Positions 1 to 8,294 of a DNA stretch of 64,000 nucleotides are shown one piece after another (the stretch's first letter is position 1; each line of letters opens with the position of its first letter). The notes below the pieces were generated by a model. The model saw only the letters and a list, made by a program, of their open reading frames with translations. It had not been told where the DNA came from and made no database searches. Source of the DNA: an uncultured Clostridia bacterium (GTDB lineage Bacteria > Bacillota > Clostridia > TANB77 > CAG-508); NCBI GenBank assembly GCA_934167445.1, contig CAKPKJ010000007.1:1-64000 (forward strand). The letters are read 5' to 3'. The translations under genes and the position numbers were made by a program.

Positions 1-1
1 A

Positions 2-28
2 TACAAGGAAGCAATCGAAGAAAAATAA
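2..28 (+). CDS. 3' end of a truncated gene (last 8 codons)
   Basis: A reading frame enters from the left edge and ends at TAA with residues YKEAIEEK. A charged, helical-looking tail like this is common in many proteins, so no family can be named. It could also be chance; only the upstream sequence would tell. Confidence 0.3.
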   Translation, partial: YKEAIEEK

Positions 29-96
29 ATAGTTAAAACGATATATTCATCTATGTATTTTTGAGTGTGCTTAATTAATTAAATACACTATAATTT

Positions 97-213
97 TCTA
101 GTGACGATGACATTTAGGGAAATACCTGTTCCCATCCCGAACACAGAAGTCAAGCCTAAATGTGCCGAAAATACTTGTGGGTTACCCTGCTGGGAAGATA
201 GGTTGTTGCTAGA
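97..213 (+). rRNA. rrf: 5S ribosomal RNA
   Basis: About 117 nt whose ends pair (TCTAG at the start, CTAGA at the end). It contains the conserved 5S core with CCCATCCCGAACACAGAAG and CCTGCTGGGAAGATAGG. It is followed at once by a T-rich run that would act as a terminator. No 16S or 23S sequence is present on either side, so within this window it is a lone 5S gene or the very end of an rRNA operon whose other genes lie elsewhere. The exact ends are set by the terminal helix and may be off by a base or two. Confidence 0.93.
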
Positions 214-271
214 TTTTTTTATTTTATAAAAGTAGAAATTAATTATTTATAAAAATTATATTGAAAATAGG

Positions 272-324
272 TAATTTTATTGATAAATTTTAAGATACAG
301 ATAATTTCATTAATAAATTTTAAG
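272..324 (+). repeat. Short imperfect direct repeat in the 5S-flavin reductase spacer
   Basis: Bases 272-294 and 302-324 match at about 21 of 23 positions, with a 30-base period. The spacer from 214 to 496 is otherwise AT-rich and shows no convincing gene. Confidence 0.4.
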
Positions 325-496
325 GTAAAGTTAACTTTAAATAAAAAATATAAATGCTTAATTTGTGCTTTTATTTTTTTATCTATAATGATATAATAAA
401 ATTGTTTTAGAAAATTATTGAGAATATGTGACATATAAAAAAATTTAGACATAAAATATTACAATTAAACTAATAAATAATAGGAGGGACTTTTAT

Positions 497-1075
497 ATGA
501 GTAAAAAAATGTGGAAACCAGGTACATTTTTATATCCAATACCAGCTGTAATGGTAAGTTGTGGAACTATGGAAAAATCTAATATTATAACAGTTGCATG
601 GACGGGGATATTAAATACAGACCCTGCAATGGTATATATATCAGTTCGACCTAGTAGGTATTCATATAATTTAATCAAAGAGCAAGGAGAATTTGTAATA
701 AATTTAACTACAAAAGACCTTGCAAGAGCAACTGATTGGTGTGGTGTCCGTAGTGGAGCACAATATGATAAATTTAAAGAAATGAACTTACATAAAGAAA
801 AAGCTAATTTTGTACAATGCCCAATGATAAAAGAAAGCCCAGTGTCTGTTGAATGTAAAGTTAAAGAAATTAGAGAATTAGGTTCGCATCATATGTTTGT
901 TGCAGATGTATTAGCGATAAATGCAGATGAAAAATATATTGATAAAAATGGTGCATTTGACATATCTAAATGTGATTTAATTAGTTATCTTAATGGGCAT
1001 TATTATGAAACTGGAAAACAGATTGGCAAATTTGGATATTCAGTCCAAAAGAAAAATAAAAATGGAAAAAAATAA
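497..1075 (+). CDS. Flavin reductase family protein (FMN-binding split barrel)
   Basis: 192 aa. Proteins of this family bind FMN in a split-barrel fold and either reduce flavin with NAD(P)H or act as small FMN-dependent oxidoreductases; the substrate here cannot be predicted. Support comes from the family-like N-terminus (KPGTFLYPIPAVMVSCG followed by NIITVAWTGILNTDP), the SVRPSRYSYNLI segment that typically contacts flavin, and EFVINL. The length fits the family. A GGAGGG ribosome binding site lies 8 nt before ATG. It stands alone, facing the next gene head-on across a bidirectional terminator. It is cytosolic, with no signal peptide or membrane segment. Confidence 0.85.
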   Translation: MSKKMWKPGTFLYPIPAVMVSCGTMEKSNIITVAWTGILNTDPAMVYISVRPSRYSYNLIKEQGEFVINLTTKDLARATDWCGVRSGAQYDKFKEMNLHKEKANFVQCPMIKESPVSVECKVKEIRELGSHHMFVADVLAINADEKYIDKNGAFDISKCDLISYLNGHYYETGKQIGKFGYSVQKKNKNGKK

Positions 1076-1142
1076 AAATATACATATAGAAGCAATTAAG
1101 ATGTATATGGAAGACTTATTAAATATTAGGTAAAAATAATAA

Positions 1143-1174
1143 AAACCGCGCCCCTTATTAAAGGGACGCGGTTT
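1143..1174. terminator. Bidirectional Rho-independent terminator
   Basis: A strong stem pairs AAACCGCG-CCCTT with AAGGG-CGCGGTTT. The minus strand runs into TTTTT directly after the stem, and the plus strand reaches TTTT a few bases on. It separates the convergent flavin reductase and cysteine-protease-like genes. Confidence 0.85.
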
Positions 1175-1202
1175 GAGGTTTTATACCAGAAATAAATAAT
1201 TC

Positions 1203-2135
1203 CTAGTCGTCCGGATACGCCAGAAGCTTAGCATTGATAGCAAAAATCAAACAAGGATCAGTAGAGACAACCATTGCATCAAAAACCTGCTTGATGGGAA
1301 CAAAAGAAAGAGTCCTTTCATTACTATCAACAATAGCAAATTTGTCGCCATTAACGCCCACAAGAAGCACGTAGTGTCCACCTGACTTATTGACGTCGTT
1401 GTAATAAATGGCATTGTTTACACTAATGGGAATAGGCGTACCAATCTCAAGATTATAAAAAATGTCATTCACATTCTTAAGACGAGTGTCCTCATAAATC
1501 TTGATACTGGGATGAAGATAGCAAATGAGATTATCAAAATACGCATTTGCTCCGCCAATTCCAAATGGCTCACCAAGAAGCTCAAAAGCTTCATTAAGGC
1601 TGGAACAAGACTGCATCTTATCCCAATTTGGATAATTACTCTTAAGTTCATCAAGAGTAAAATCTCTGGCCGAAGCCTTAGTGTAAGCACGATGAGACTT
1701 ATTCTTTGTGAAATTCCAAGAACGATAACCGTTACTGGTAATGCTATCGACAAGCTCCTCAAAGTTAACTTGGAAACCAAGGAAACGAAGCATGTGGTAG
1801 CTAGTAAAAGCTAAGCAACCAGCTTTGGCGACAGTACTAACAGCACCAAAAGGAACATTAGCAAAGTCATAAGCACACAAGAACGAGCCGTCATCGTACA
1901 AATCAAAAGCACGCTGCATACCAGCAAAAGCACGATTGCTAGTCTGCTCCTTGATAGCAGCCTCAAAATCAGGCAAAGCCAAGAAGTCCTTGATGGACGC
2001 CTTCAATTTAGAGCCAGAATCCTTCCAAGCCTCTGTACGAGCATCATGCTCAGGCTTAGAAACAGAGTAGTTCGGAAACTTCTTGTCCGCAAAATCGACA
2101 ACATTGTCGTCACCCGAATACAAACTGTTATACAT
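1203..2135 (-). CDS. Putative papain-like (C39-like) cysteine protease domain protein, GC-rich
   Basis: 310 aa from the chosen ATG at 2135, which has a GAAAGG site 9 nt upstream. A longer TTG-start form reaching 2195 is possible, but its AGGAGG sits only about 1 nt from that TTG. I do not recognise a named family. The layout fits a C39/papain-like fold: Cys107 in AGCLAF opening a helix, His254 in GGHYVLLVGV, and Asp270 in FAIVDSN. There is no signal peptide, so a cytosolic role or non-classical export is possible. Sampled lines are 45-50% GC with GCC/TCC/CTC codons, against roughly 23-32% in neighbours, which suggests horizontal acquisition. Function is unknown; the protease call is by motif only. 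Confidence 0.6.
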   Translation of the reverse strand: MYNSLYSGDDNVVDFADKKFPNYSVSKPEHDARTEAWKDSGSKLKASIKDFLALPDFEAAIKEQTSNRAFAGMQRAFDLYDDGSFLCAYDFANVPFGAVSTVAKAGCLAFTSYHMLRFLGFQVNFEELVDSITSNGYRSWNFTKNKSHRAYTKASARDFTLDELKSNYPNWDKMQSCSSLNEAFELLGEPFGIGGANAYFDNLICYLHPSIKIYEDTRLKNVNDIFYNLEIGTPIPISVNNAIYYNDVNKSGGHYVLLVGVNGDKFAIVDSNERTLSFVPIKQVFDAMVVSTDPCLIFAINAKLLAYPDD

Positions 2136-2223
2136 TGTTAGATACCTTTCTGTTAAAATGATGTATAAAACAGTTGTACAATAAAATTTACACAAACCTC
2201 CTAAAAAATCATTGTACTAATAT

Positions 2224-2251
2224 AGTATAGCAAAAATCAAGAAAAAATCAA
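2224..2251 (-). promoter_or_regulatory. Promoter of the cysteine-protease-like gene
   Basis: On the minus strand TTGATT (2251-2246), a 16-base spacer and TATACT (2229-2224) form a sigma-70/SigA type promoter about 90 bases before the gene. Confidence 0.55.
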
Positions 2252-2269
2252 GAAAAAATCGTAAAACCA

Positions 2270-2298
2270 TTGACAAGCCAGTAAAAAAATGATAAAAT
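2270..2298 (+). promoter_or_regulatory. SigA-type promoter of the rpmG-secE-nusG-rpl operon
   Basis: Consensus TTGACA at 2270-2275, 17-base spacer, TAAAAT at 2293-2298. It lies about 75 bases before rpmG and back-to-back with the promoter of the minus-strand gene. Confidence 0.8.
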
Positions 2299-2375
2299 AC
2301 TTGAGCATATGTTATTACGGATGTATGCTCACATCGTTTAAAAAAGTAAAGGTAAAAAATACGGAGGTGTTATTA

Positions 2376-2540
2376 ATGGCAGCAAAAGGACCAAGAGAAA
2401 ATATAACATTAGAATGTACAGAATGTAAAAGAAGAAATTATACAACTTCAAAAAACAAAAGAAATAATACAGATAGATTAGAAATAGTTAAATACTGTAA
2501 ATACTGTAAAAAACGTACAACACATAAAGAGACAAAATAG
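2376..2540 (+). CDS. rpmG: 50S ribosomal protein L33
   Basis: 54 aa large-subunit protein. It has the L33 pattern of NITLECTEC then YCKYCKKRT, with two CxxC pairs (the zinc-binding C+ form). The start at 2376 is chosen because CGGAGGTG ends 6 nt before this ATG and the protein then has the normal L33 length; an in-frame upstream extension has no ribosome binding site. It opens the secE-nusG operon, the common arrangement in Firmicutes. Confidence 0.95.
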   Translation: MAAKGPRENITLECTECKRRNYTTSKNKRNNTDRLEIVKYCKYCKKRTTHKETK

Positions 2541-2568
2541 TAACAGGCTATTTTAAGGAGGAAATAAA

Positions 2569-2973
2569 ATGGCTAAAAAAGAAAACAAAAATGCCAAAAA
2601 GGAAAACAGTAAAAACAAAAAAAGTTTTTTCAAAGATTTTAAAGCCGAATTAAAAAAAGTGGTTTGGCCAACACCAAAACAATTATTTAACAATACAGTA
2701 GTTGTAATTACTATAGTATTAGTTGTAGCAGCAATTGTTTTTGTATTGGATTTTGCATTTGAATCTTTAAATAAACATGGAGTTGAAAAAATAAAATCTT
2801 CAATTACAGCATTAAATGAAACAAACACAAATAATGCTAGTGAAGGAACAAACACAACGACTTCAACAGAGAATTCTAGTGAAAATTCAGATGTAACTAG
2901 TGAAAAATCAAATACAGATAATTCAACTAGTGAAAACAACCAAAAAAATGCAACCCAAGAGGATGCACAATAA
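2569..2973 (+). CDS. secE: Preprotein translocase subunit SecE with a long low-complexity tail
   Basis: 134 aa. SecE clamps SecY in the membrane and is needed for Sec export. The core is typical: a basic N-terminus, then FFKDFKAELKKVVWPTPKQL, the family signature, and one membrane helix at about residues 44-64. Unusually, some 60 further residues follow that are rich in Ser, Thr, Asn and Glu. With the usual one-helix topology this tail would lie outside the membrane. SecE of single-helix type normally ends soon after the helix. It sits between rpmG and nusG as expected. AGGAGG precedes ATG by 7 nt. Confidence 0.95.
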   Translation: MAKKENKNAKKENSKNKKSFFKDFKAELKKVVWPTPKQLFNNTVVVITIVLVVAAIVFVLDFAFESLNKHGVEKIKSSITALNETNTNNASEGTNTTTSTENSSENSDVTSEKSNTDNSTSENNQKNATQEDAQ

Positions 2974-2994
2974 AATATAAAGGAGGCTAAAAAA

Positions 2995-3531
2995 GTGTCT
3001 CAAAAAGATTATGATAGTCAACCTAGATGGTATGTAGTTCATACATATTCAGGATATGAAAACAAAGTAAAAACAGACCTTGAAAAAACAATAAAAAATA
3101 GAGAATTAGAAGATTATTTCTTTGATATCATCGTACCTATGGAAGAGCAAATAGAAATCAAAGATGGTAAAAGAAAAACTAATTTAAAGAAAGTTTTTCC
3201 AGGATATGTTTTAATTAAAATGATTGTAACAGAACAATCTTGGTATATTGTAAGAAATACAAGAGGAGTTACAGGATTTGTAGGTTCTGGAACAGACCCA
3301 ATACCATTAACTGAAGACGAAATCAGAAATATGGGATTTGAAGATGTTCCAATCAATGTTGATTATGATGTAAATGAACAAGTCCAAATAATGAATGGAG
3401 CATTTGAAGGATTTGTTGGTACGGTACAAGAAATCAACAAGGAAAAACATAAAGTAAAAGTTCTAGTATCTATGTTTGGTAGAGAAACACCAGTAGAATT
3501 AGAATTTTCTCAAGTACAAAAAGTGAAATAA
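2995..3531 (+). CDS. nusG: Transcription termination/antitermination factor NusG
   Basis: 178 aa. NusG binds RNA polymerase and links it to Rho or the ribosome. The N-terminal NGN domain starts with RWYVVHTYSGYENKV, contains VFPGYVLIKM and ends with VTGFVGSG; the C-terminal KOW domain carries VQIMNGAFEGFVGTVQEI. The start is GTG, with AAAGGAGG 7 nt upstream. Length and position between secE and rplK are normal. Confidence 0.97.
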   Translation: MSQKDYDSQPRWYVVHTYSGYENKVKTDLEKTIKNRELEDYFFDIIVPMEEQIEIKDGKRKTNLKKVFPGYVLIKMIVTEQSWYIVRNTRGVTGFVGSGTDPIPLTEDEIRNMGFEDVPINVDYDVNEQVQIMNGAFEGFVGTVQEINKEKHKVKVLVSMFGRETPVELEFSQVQKVK

Positions 3532-3550
3532 TTAAAGGAGGAACCATAAA

Positions 3551-3979
3551 ATGGCAGAAAAAGAAATTTCAAACCTTATTAAATTACAAATTGAAGCAGG
3601 AAAAGCATCACCAGCTCCACCAGTAGGACCAGCTTTAGGTTCAAGTGGTGTAAATATTATGCAATTTGTAAAAGAATTTAATGATAGAACAGCCAACCAA
3701 CCTGGAATGATTATACCAGTTGTTATAACAGTATATAAAGATAAATCTTTTGATTTTATAACAAAAGTTCCACCAGTAGCTGTATTAATTAAAAAAGCAA
3801 TTAAAGTTGAAAAAGGTTCAGGAAAACCAAATAAAGAAAAAGTTGGAAAAATAACAAAAGCTCAAGTAAAAGAAATCGCTGAGCAAAAAATGCCTGATTT
3901 AAACGCTGCATCAATTGAAACAGCAATGACAATGGTTGAAGGAACAGCTAGATCAATGGGTATAGTTGTAGTAGACTAG
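3551..3979 (+). CDS. rplK: 50S ribosomal protein L11
   Basis: 142 aa protein of the GTPase-associated centre. It has the L11 N-terminus (IKLQIEAGKASPAPPVGPALG, split here across the domain), the linker PPVAVLIKKA, and the RNA-binding C-terminal domain with TAMTMVEGTARSMGI. AAAGGAGG lies before ATG. It follows nusG by 19 bases in the same operon. Confidence 0.97.
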   Translation: MAEKEISNLIKLQIEAGKASPAPPVGPALGSSGVNIMQFVKEFNDRTANQPGMIIPVVITVYKDKSFDFITKVPPVAVLIKKAIKVEKGSGKPNKEKVGKITKAQVKEIAEQKMPDLNAASIETAMTMVEGTARSMGIVVVD

Positions 3980-4057
3980 TTTATAATAATAGTAGTAACC
4001 ATACTATTAACATTATATAAGCAATAACATTAATAAAAGTGTATTGCTAAAAATTAA

Positions 4058-4100
4058 TAAAAAATTGGGAGAGCAAGGCTCGATAATACCAAAGGAGGAT
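4058..4100 (+). promoter_or_regulatory. Possible L1-type mRNA leader before rplA
   Basis: The end of the 126-base rplK-rplA spacer contains GGGAG, a small GAGC/GCTC hairpin, then GATAATACC and AAAGGAGG. A similar block occurs before rplA in many Firmicutes and is thought to mimic the L1 site of 23S rRNA for translational feedback. The assignment rests on pattern memory and needs a covariance-model search. Confidence 0.4.
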
Positions 4101-4105
4101 TAAAA

Positions 4106-4783
4106 ATGAAAACATCAAAAAGATATGCAGAAAGTGCAAAATTAGTTGACAAAAACAAACAATACGAAATTAAAGAAGCATTAGATTTAATAGAAAAAAT
4201 GCCAAAAACAAAATTTGACCAAACAGTTGAATTACATGTAAAATTAGGTGTTGATTCTAAACATGCTGATCAACAAGTTAGAGGTACAGTTGTACTTCCA
4301 AATGGTACAGGTAAAACACAAAAAGTTTTAGTATTTGCTAAAGGACCAAAAGCAGAAGAAGCTGAAAAAGCTGGAGCTGACTTTGTTGGAGCAGAAGAAT
4401 TAATTCCAAAAATTCAAAATGAAGGATGGTTTGACTATGATGTAGTTGTAGCAACACCAGATATGATGGGTGTTGTTGGTAGATTAGGTAAAGTATTAGG
4501 TCCAAAAGGATTAATGCCAAACCCTAAATCAGGAACAGTTACAATGGATGTAACAAAAGCTATAAATGAAATTAAATCTGGTAAAGTAGAATATAGATTA
4601 GACAAAAATAATATTATTCATCTAGGATTTGGAAAAGTTTCATTTGGTGCTGAAAAATTAGCTGAAAATTATGATGTTATTATGAATGCAATCATAAAAG
4701 CTAAACCAGCAGCAGCTAAAGGTCAATATGTAAAAAGTATATCAGTTTCTACATCAATGGGACCTGGAATATTTGTTGGATAA
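4106..4783 (+). CDS. rplA: 50S ribosomal protein L1
   Basis: 225 aa, forming the mobile L1 stalk next to the E site; in many bacteria it also represses its own operon. Typical features are KRYAESAKLVD at the start, the middle-domain segment VVATPDMMGVVGRLGKVLG, GLMPNPKSGTVT, and SISVSTSMGPG near the end. Length is normal. AAAGGAGG lies before the ATG. Confidence 0.97.
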   Translation: MKTSKRYAESAKLVDKNKQYEIKEALDLIEKMPKTKFDQTVELHVKLGVDSKHADQQVRGTVVLPNGTGKTQKVLVFAKGPKAEEAEKAGADFVGAEELIPKIQNEGWFDYDVVVATPDMMGVVGRLGKVLGPKGLMPNPKSGTVTMDVTKAINEIKSGKVEYRLDKNNIIHLGFGKVSFGAEKLAENYDVIMNAIIKAKPAAAKGQYVKSISVSTSMGPGIFVG

Positions 4784-4799
4784 TCAATTAATAAAATTT

Positions 4800-4975
4800 A
4801 ATAGAGCCAAAGACAGTAGGCAAAAGTAAGTCCTACCTAGGTAAAAGTGAGTTTATAAAATATGCTAATATAAATTATAATAAGTAAATAATTAATTTAT
4901 ATATAAGGTTTATTTTATGAAGTACAATAGCACTCTTTTTACCTAGGATAAGGGCAAAAGAGTGTTATTTATTTT
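4800..4975 (+). promoter_or_regulatory. Ribosomal L10 leader with transcription attenuator
   Basis: The 271-base spacer before rplJ starts with the conserved L10-leader block CCAAAGACAGTAGGC, whose GTAGG (4816-4820) pairs with CCTAC (4832-4836), followed by CTAGGT. Further on, 4926-4940 pairs with 4956-4969 to make a terminator stem followed by TATTTATTTT. ACCTAGG occurs both in the first element and in the terminator loop, so alternative pairing is possible. By analogy with other Firmicutes, excess L10-L7/L12 would bind here and reduce readthrough into rplJ-rplL. Confidence 0.8.
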
Positions 4976-5054
4976 GTACAGAAAATTTAAAAGTTTTTTA
5001 GATTTTTTCTGAATAAATATAATAGTTAAAAATATTTTAGGAGGTGAAAAATAA

Positions 5055-5642
5055 ATGGCAAGTGAAAAATCATTAAACAAAAAGAAAGCAGAAGTAGCAG
5101 ATTTAGCTGAAAAAATGAAAAGTGCTAAATTAATACTTTTAACAGGATACAGAGGAATTAATGTTGTTGATGATACAGAATTAAGAAAAGAATTAAGAGG
5201 AACAGAATCAACATGTGCTGTTATTAAAAACAATATTATAGGAAGAGCATTAAAAGAAAATGGATATGATGAATTAGGAGATTCTTTAGAAGGACCTACA
5301 GCAGTAATCATGAATAATGATGAATACTTAGATGCTTCAAAAGTCATCTACAACTTCATGAAAACACATGACTTTTATCAAATTAAAGGTGGAGTAATTG
5401 AAGGAAAAGTAATGACAGCAGACGAAATCATTACTCTTGCAAAACTACCATCAAGAGAAGATTTACTATCTATGCTTGCTGGTGCATTACTTGCAAATAT
5501 TTCAAAAGTAGCAGTAGCATTAAACGAAGTAAAGAAACAAAAAGAAGAAGCTGGAGAAAAAGTTACAGTTTCAGTTGAAGCAGAAGCAACTACTGAAGAA
5601 GCTAAAACAGAAACAGCTGAACAACCAGCAGAAGCAGAATAA
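5055..5642 (+). CDS. rplJ: 50S ribosomal protein L10
   Basis: 195 aa. L10 anchors the L7/L12 dimers to the ribosome. Visible features are the N-terminal KKKAEVADLAEKMKSAK, the conserved YRGINVVDDTELRKELR, and the C-terminal helix with LAGALLANISKVAVALNEV, which binds L7/L12. A roughly 35-residue acidic Ala/Glu/Thr-rich tail follows, longer than in the B. subtilis or E. coli proteins. Preceded by the L10 leader and AGGAGGTG. Confidence 0.97.
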   Translation: MASEKSLNKKKAEVADLAEKMKSAKLILLTGYRGINVVDDTELRKELRGTESTCAVIKNNIIGRALKENGYDELGDSLEGPTAVIMNNDEYLDASKVIYNFMKTHDFYQIKGGVIEGKVMTADEIITLAKLPSREDLLSMLAGALLANISKVAVALNEVKKQKEEAGEKVTVSVEAEATTEEAKTETAEQPAEAE

Positions 5643-5779
5643 TTTATTTTGCGAATATTTATGAAATAAATTTATAACAAAATGAAAGTAAAACTTTCAA
5701 ATAGAAATTCAAAACTAAAACAATGTTTTAAATACGAGTTTCAACAAAAAATTAAAATAAAAATTAGGAGGATTTTAAA

Positions 5780-6145
5780 ATGGAAAAAATAGAAAAATTA
5801 ATCGAAGAAATCGATAGCTTAACAGTTGTTGAATTAAATGATTTAGTAAAAGCTATTGAAGAAAAATATGGAGTATCAGCAGTAGCTGCAGCAGCACCTG
5901 CAGCAGCTGGAGCAGCTGGAGCTGCCGAAGAAAAAACATCTTTTGATGTTGTATTAAAAGAAGCTGGAGATCAAAAAATCAAAGTTATCAAAGTAGTTAG
6001 AGATGCTACAGGATTAGGATTAAAAGAAGCTAAAGAATTAGTAGACGGAGCTCCAAAAACAGTTAAAGAAGGAGCTAGCAAAGAAGAAGCTGAAGAATTA
6101 AAAGCTAAATTTACAGAAGTTGGAGCTGTTATTGAATTAAAATAA
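5780..6145 (+). CDS. rplL: 50S ribosomal protein L7/L12
   Basis: 121 aa stalk protein that recruits translation GTPases. It has an N-terminal dimerisation helix, an Ala/Gly-rich hinge at about residues 34-50, and the C-terminal domain with KIKVIKVVRDATGLGLKEAK and VDGAPKTVKEG. AGGAGG lies before ATG. It ends the operon: a terminator follows, and rpoB does not. Confidence 0.98.
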   Translation: MEKIEKLIEEIDSLTVVELNDLVKAIEEKYGVSAVAAAAPAAAGAAGAAEEKTSFDVVLKEAGDQKIKVIKVVRDATGLGLKEAKELVDGAPKTVKEGASKEEAEELKAKFTEVGAVIELK

Positions 6146-6232
6146 TTTTAAGTTCACAACATACTGAGTATTAAATAATAAATTTATTATATTTATAGAC
6201 ATAAGTTATTATTTATAAATACGAAAAATACG

Positions 6233-6262
6233 AAAAACAAGCCATTTTGGGCTTGTTTTTTT
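6233..6262 (+). terminator. Rho-independent terminator after rplL
   Basis: ACAAGCC (6237-6243) pairs with GGCTTGT and runs into TTTTTTT. Confidence 0.85.
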
Positions 6263-6281
6263 ATGTAAAAAAGTATATAAT
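6253..6281 (+). promoter_or_regulatory. Possible promoter of gatCAB
   Basis: TTGTTT (6253-6258), 17-base spacer, TATAAT (6276-6281). The -35 box overlaps the T-run of the preceding terminator, and the -10 box is perfect. Confidence 0.45.
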
Positions 6282-6318
6282 ATGCACAGAAAAAAATGAG
6301 AGTTAGGAGATGAACAAT

Positions 6319-6606
6319 ATGCAAGTAAGTAAAGAGGAAATTTTGCATATAGCAAATTTAGCAAATTTATACATAGAAGATAATGAAGTAGATAAATACT
6401 TAGAAAATTTACAAGATATATTAGATTTTGCTAATATAGTAAATAATGCTCCAGTAGATGGTCTAGATATCACAATAGGTGCACATGAAGCAAAAAACGT
6501 ATTTAGAAAAGATGAAGTAAAAGTTTTTGGAAATTTAGAAAGTTTATTACAAAATGCACCAGAAAAAGATCAAAATATGTTTAAAATACCAAAAGTTATT
6601 AATTAG
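6319..6606 (+). CDS. gatC: Asp-tRNA(Asn)/Glu-tRNA(Gln) amidotransferase subunit C
   Basis: 95 aa. GatC wraps around and stabilises GatA within the GatCAB complex, which converts mischarged Glu-tRNA(Gln) (and Asp-tRNA(Asn)) to the correct amide form. It has the family features VSKEEILHIANLANL and DGLDIT and ends before gatA. The second ATG (6319) is preferred because AGGAG ends 9 nt before it, whereas the first ATG (6310) directly abuts that site. Confidence 0.93.
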   Translation: MQVSKEEILHIANLANLYIEDNEVDKYLENLQDILDFANIVNNAPVDGLDITIGAHEAKNVFRKDEVKVFGNLESLLQNAPEKDQNMFKIPKVIN

Positions 6607-6738
6607 ACATTTGCGTTTTTATTATAAATGTTTAATAAAGGATAAAATAGATTTTATAGCTAATGTTAAATTATAAATATTAATAAATAATAAAATTTAT
6701 TAATGGAAAAATTGTGTATTAAGGAGGAGTTTAGAAAT

Positions 6739-8208
6739 ATGGATATTACAGAATTAACAGTATGTGAATTACAAGAAAAACTGAAAAACAAAGAGTTGTC
6801 TGTAACAGAAATAACTAAAGCATATACAAATAGAATAGAAGAAAAAGAAAAAGATGTTCAAGCTTTCGTAACAACATTAACAGAAGAAGCTAATAAAAAA
6901 GCCCAAGAAGTTGAAGCTAAAATAAATAATGGAGAAATTACAGGAGAATTTGCCGGAATTCCAATAGGAATAAAAGATAACATTTGTACCAAAGGTGTAA
7001 AAACAACATGTAGCTCAAAAATGTTAGAAAACTTTGTATCACCTTATGATGCAACTGTTATGGATAAATTAAATAGTGAAAATCTAATTAATTTAGGAAA
7101 ATTAAATATGGATGAATTTGCAATGGGAGGTTCAACAGAATACTCTTATTTCAAGAAAACAAGAAACCCTTGGAATTTAAACAAAGTACCAGGAGGGTCT
7201 TCTGGAGGTAGTGCAGCAGCAGTTGCAGCTAGAATGGCACCTTGGGCATTAGGATCAGATACAGGAGGATCAATAAGACAACCTGCAAGCTTTTGCGGAG
7301 TTGTTGGATTAAAACCAACATATGGATTAGTTTCAAGATATGGTTTAGTAGCATTTGCATCATCACTTGACCAAATAGGTCCAATAACAAAAGATGTAAG
7401 AGATTGTGCTACATTATTAAACTTAATAGCAGGTCATGATGAAAAAGATACAACATCAATTGAAGTTGAGAAAAAAGATTATACAAAAGCATTGAAAAAT
7501 GATGTTAAAGGTTTAAAAATAGCAGTGCCAAAAGAATTCTTTGGAGAAGGAATAAATGCAGAAGTAAAAGCAACATTAGAAAAAGCTATAGAAACATACA
7601 AAGAATTAGGAGCAGAAGTAGAAGAAATATCATTAGATGTTGCTAAATATTCATTAGCTACATATTATATAATTGCATGTGCAGAAGCAAGCTCAAATTT
7701 AGGTAGATTTGATGGAATTAGATATACATACAGAACACCAGAATTTAAAAACTTAAGAGACTTATATAAAAAATCAAGAAGTGAAGGATTTGGGCCAGAA
7801 GTTAAAAGAAGAATTATTCTTGGTACATATGTATTATCTTCAGGATATTATGATGCATATTACAAAAAAGCTCAACAAGTCCGTACATTAGTTATGAACG
7901 AATTTAATAAAGTTTTTGAAAAATATGATGTTATATTAACGCCAACATCACCAACAGTAGCATTTGATATCGGATCAAAATCAAATAATCCATTAGAAAT
8001 GTATTTAGCAGATATTTGTACAGTATCTGTGAATATAGCAGGACTTCCAGGAATTTCAGTACCAGCAGGAGTTGACTCTCAAGGTATGCCAATAGGAATG
8101 CAATTAATTGGAAATAGTTTCTGTGAAGAAACAATCCTAAATGCAGCATATACATTTGAACAAAAAACAAAATTTAGAGAAAATTATAAACCAGAATTTA
8201 AAAAATAG
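6739..8208 (+). CDS. gatA: Asp-tRNA(Asn)/Glu-tRNA(Gln) amidotransferase subunit A
   Basis: 489 aa amidase that releases ammonia from glutamine for transfer to the tRNA-bound acid. The Lys-Ser-Ser machinery is visible: the lysine of GIPIGIKDNI, then PGGSSGGSAAAVAA, then GSDTGGSIRQPASFCG. The start at 6739 is used because AAGGAGGA lies 10 nt upstream; the same frame extends 12 codons further without a site. Normal length for GatA. Confidence 0.97.
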   Translation: MDITELTVCELQEKLKNKELSVTEITKAYTNRIEEKEKDVQAFVTTLTEEANKKAQEVEAKINNGEITGEFAGIPIGIKDNICTKGVKTTCSSKMLENFVSPYDATVMDKLNSENLINLGKLNMDEFAMGGSTEYSYFKKTRNPWNLNKVPGGSSGGSAAAVAARMAPWALGSDTGGSIRQPASFCGVVGLKPTYGLVSRYGLVAFASSLDQIGPITKDVRDCATLLNLIAGHDEKDTTSIEVEKKDYTKALKNDVKGLKIAVPKEFFGEGINAEVKATLEKAIETYKELGAEVEEISLDVAKYSLATYYIIACAEASSNLGRFDGIRYTYRTPEFKNLRDLYKKSRSEGFGPEVKRRIILGTYVLSSGYYDAYYKKAQQVRTLVMNEFNKVFEKYDVILTPTSPTVAFDIGSKSNNPLEMYLADICTVSVNIAGLPGISVPAGVDSQGMPIGMQLIGNSFCEETILNAAYTFEQKTKFRENYKPEFKK

Positions 8209-8294
8209 CTTAAATAAAACAATTGTTAAAATAGGGATTGTAAATAATCAAGCTAAAGGTTAATAGACAATATAAAAGAAAGGAAGAATAACAT

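Noticed and set aside
243..452. Minus-strand open frame of 69 codons in the 5S spacer
   Set aside because: It is almost all Ile/Phe/Lys/Asn as expected from AT-rich DNA, contains the short direct repeat, and has no ribosome site.
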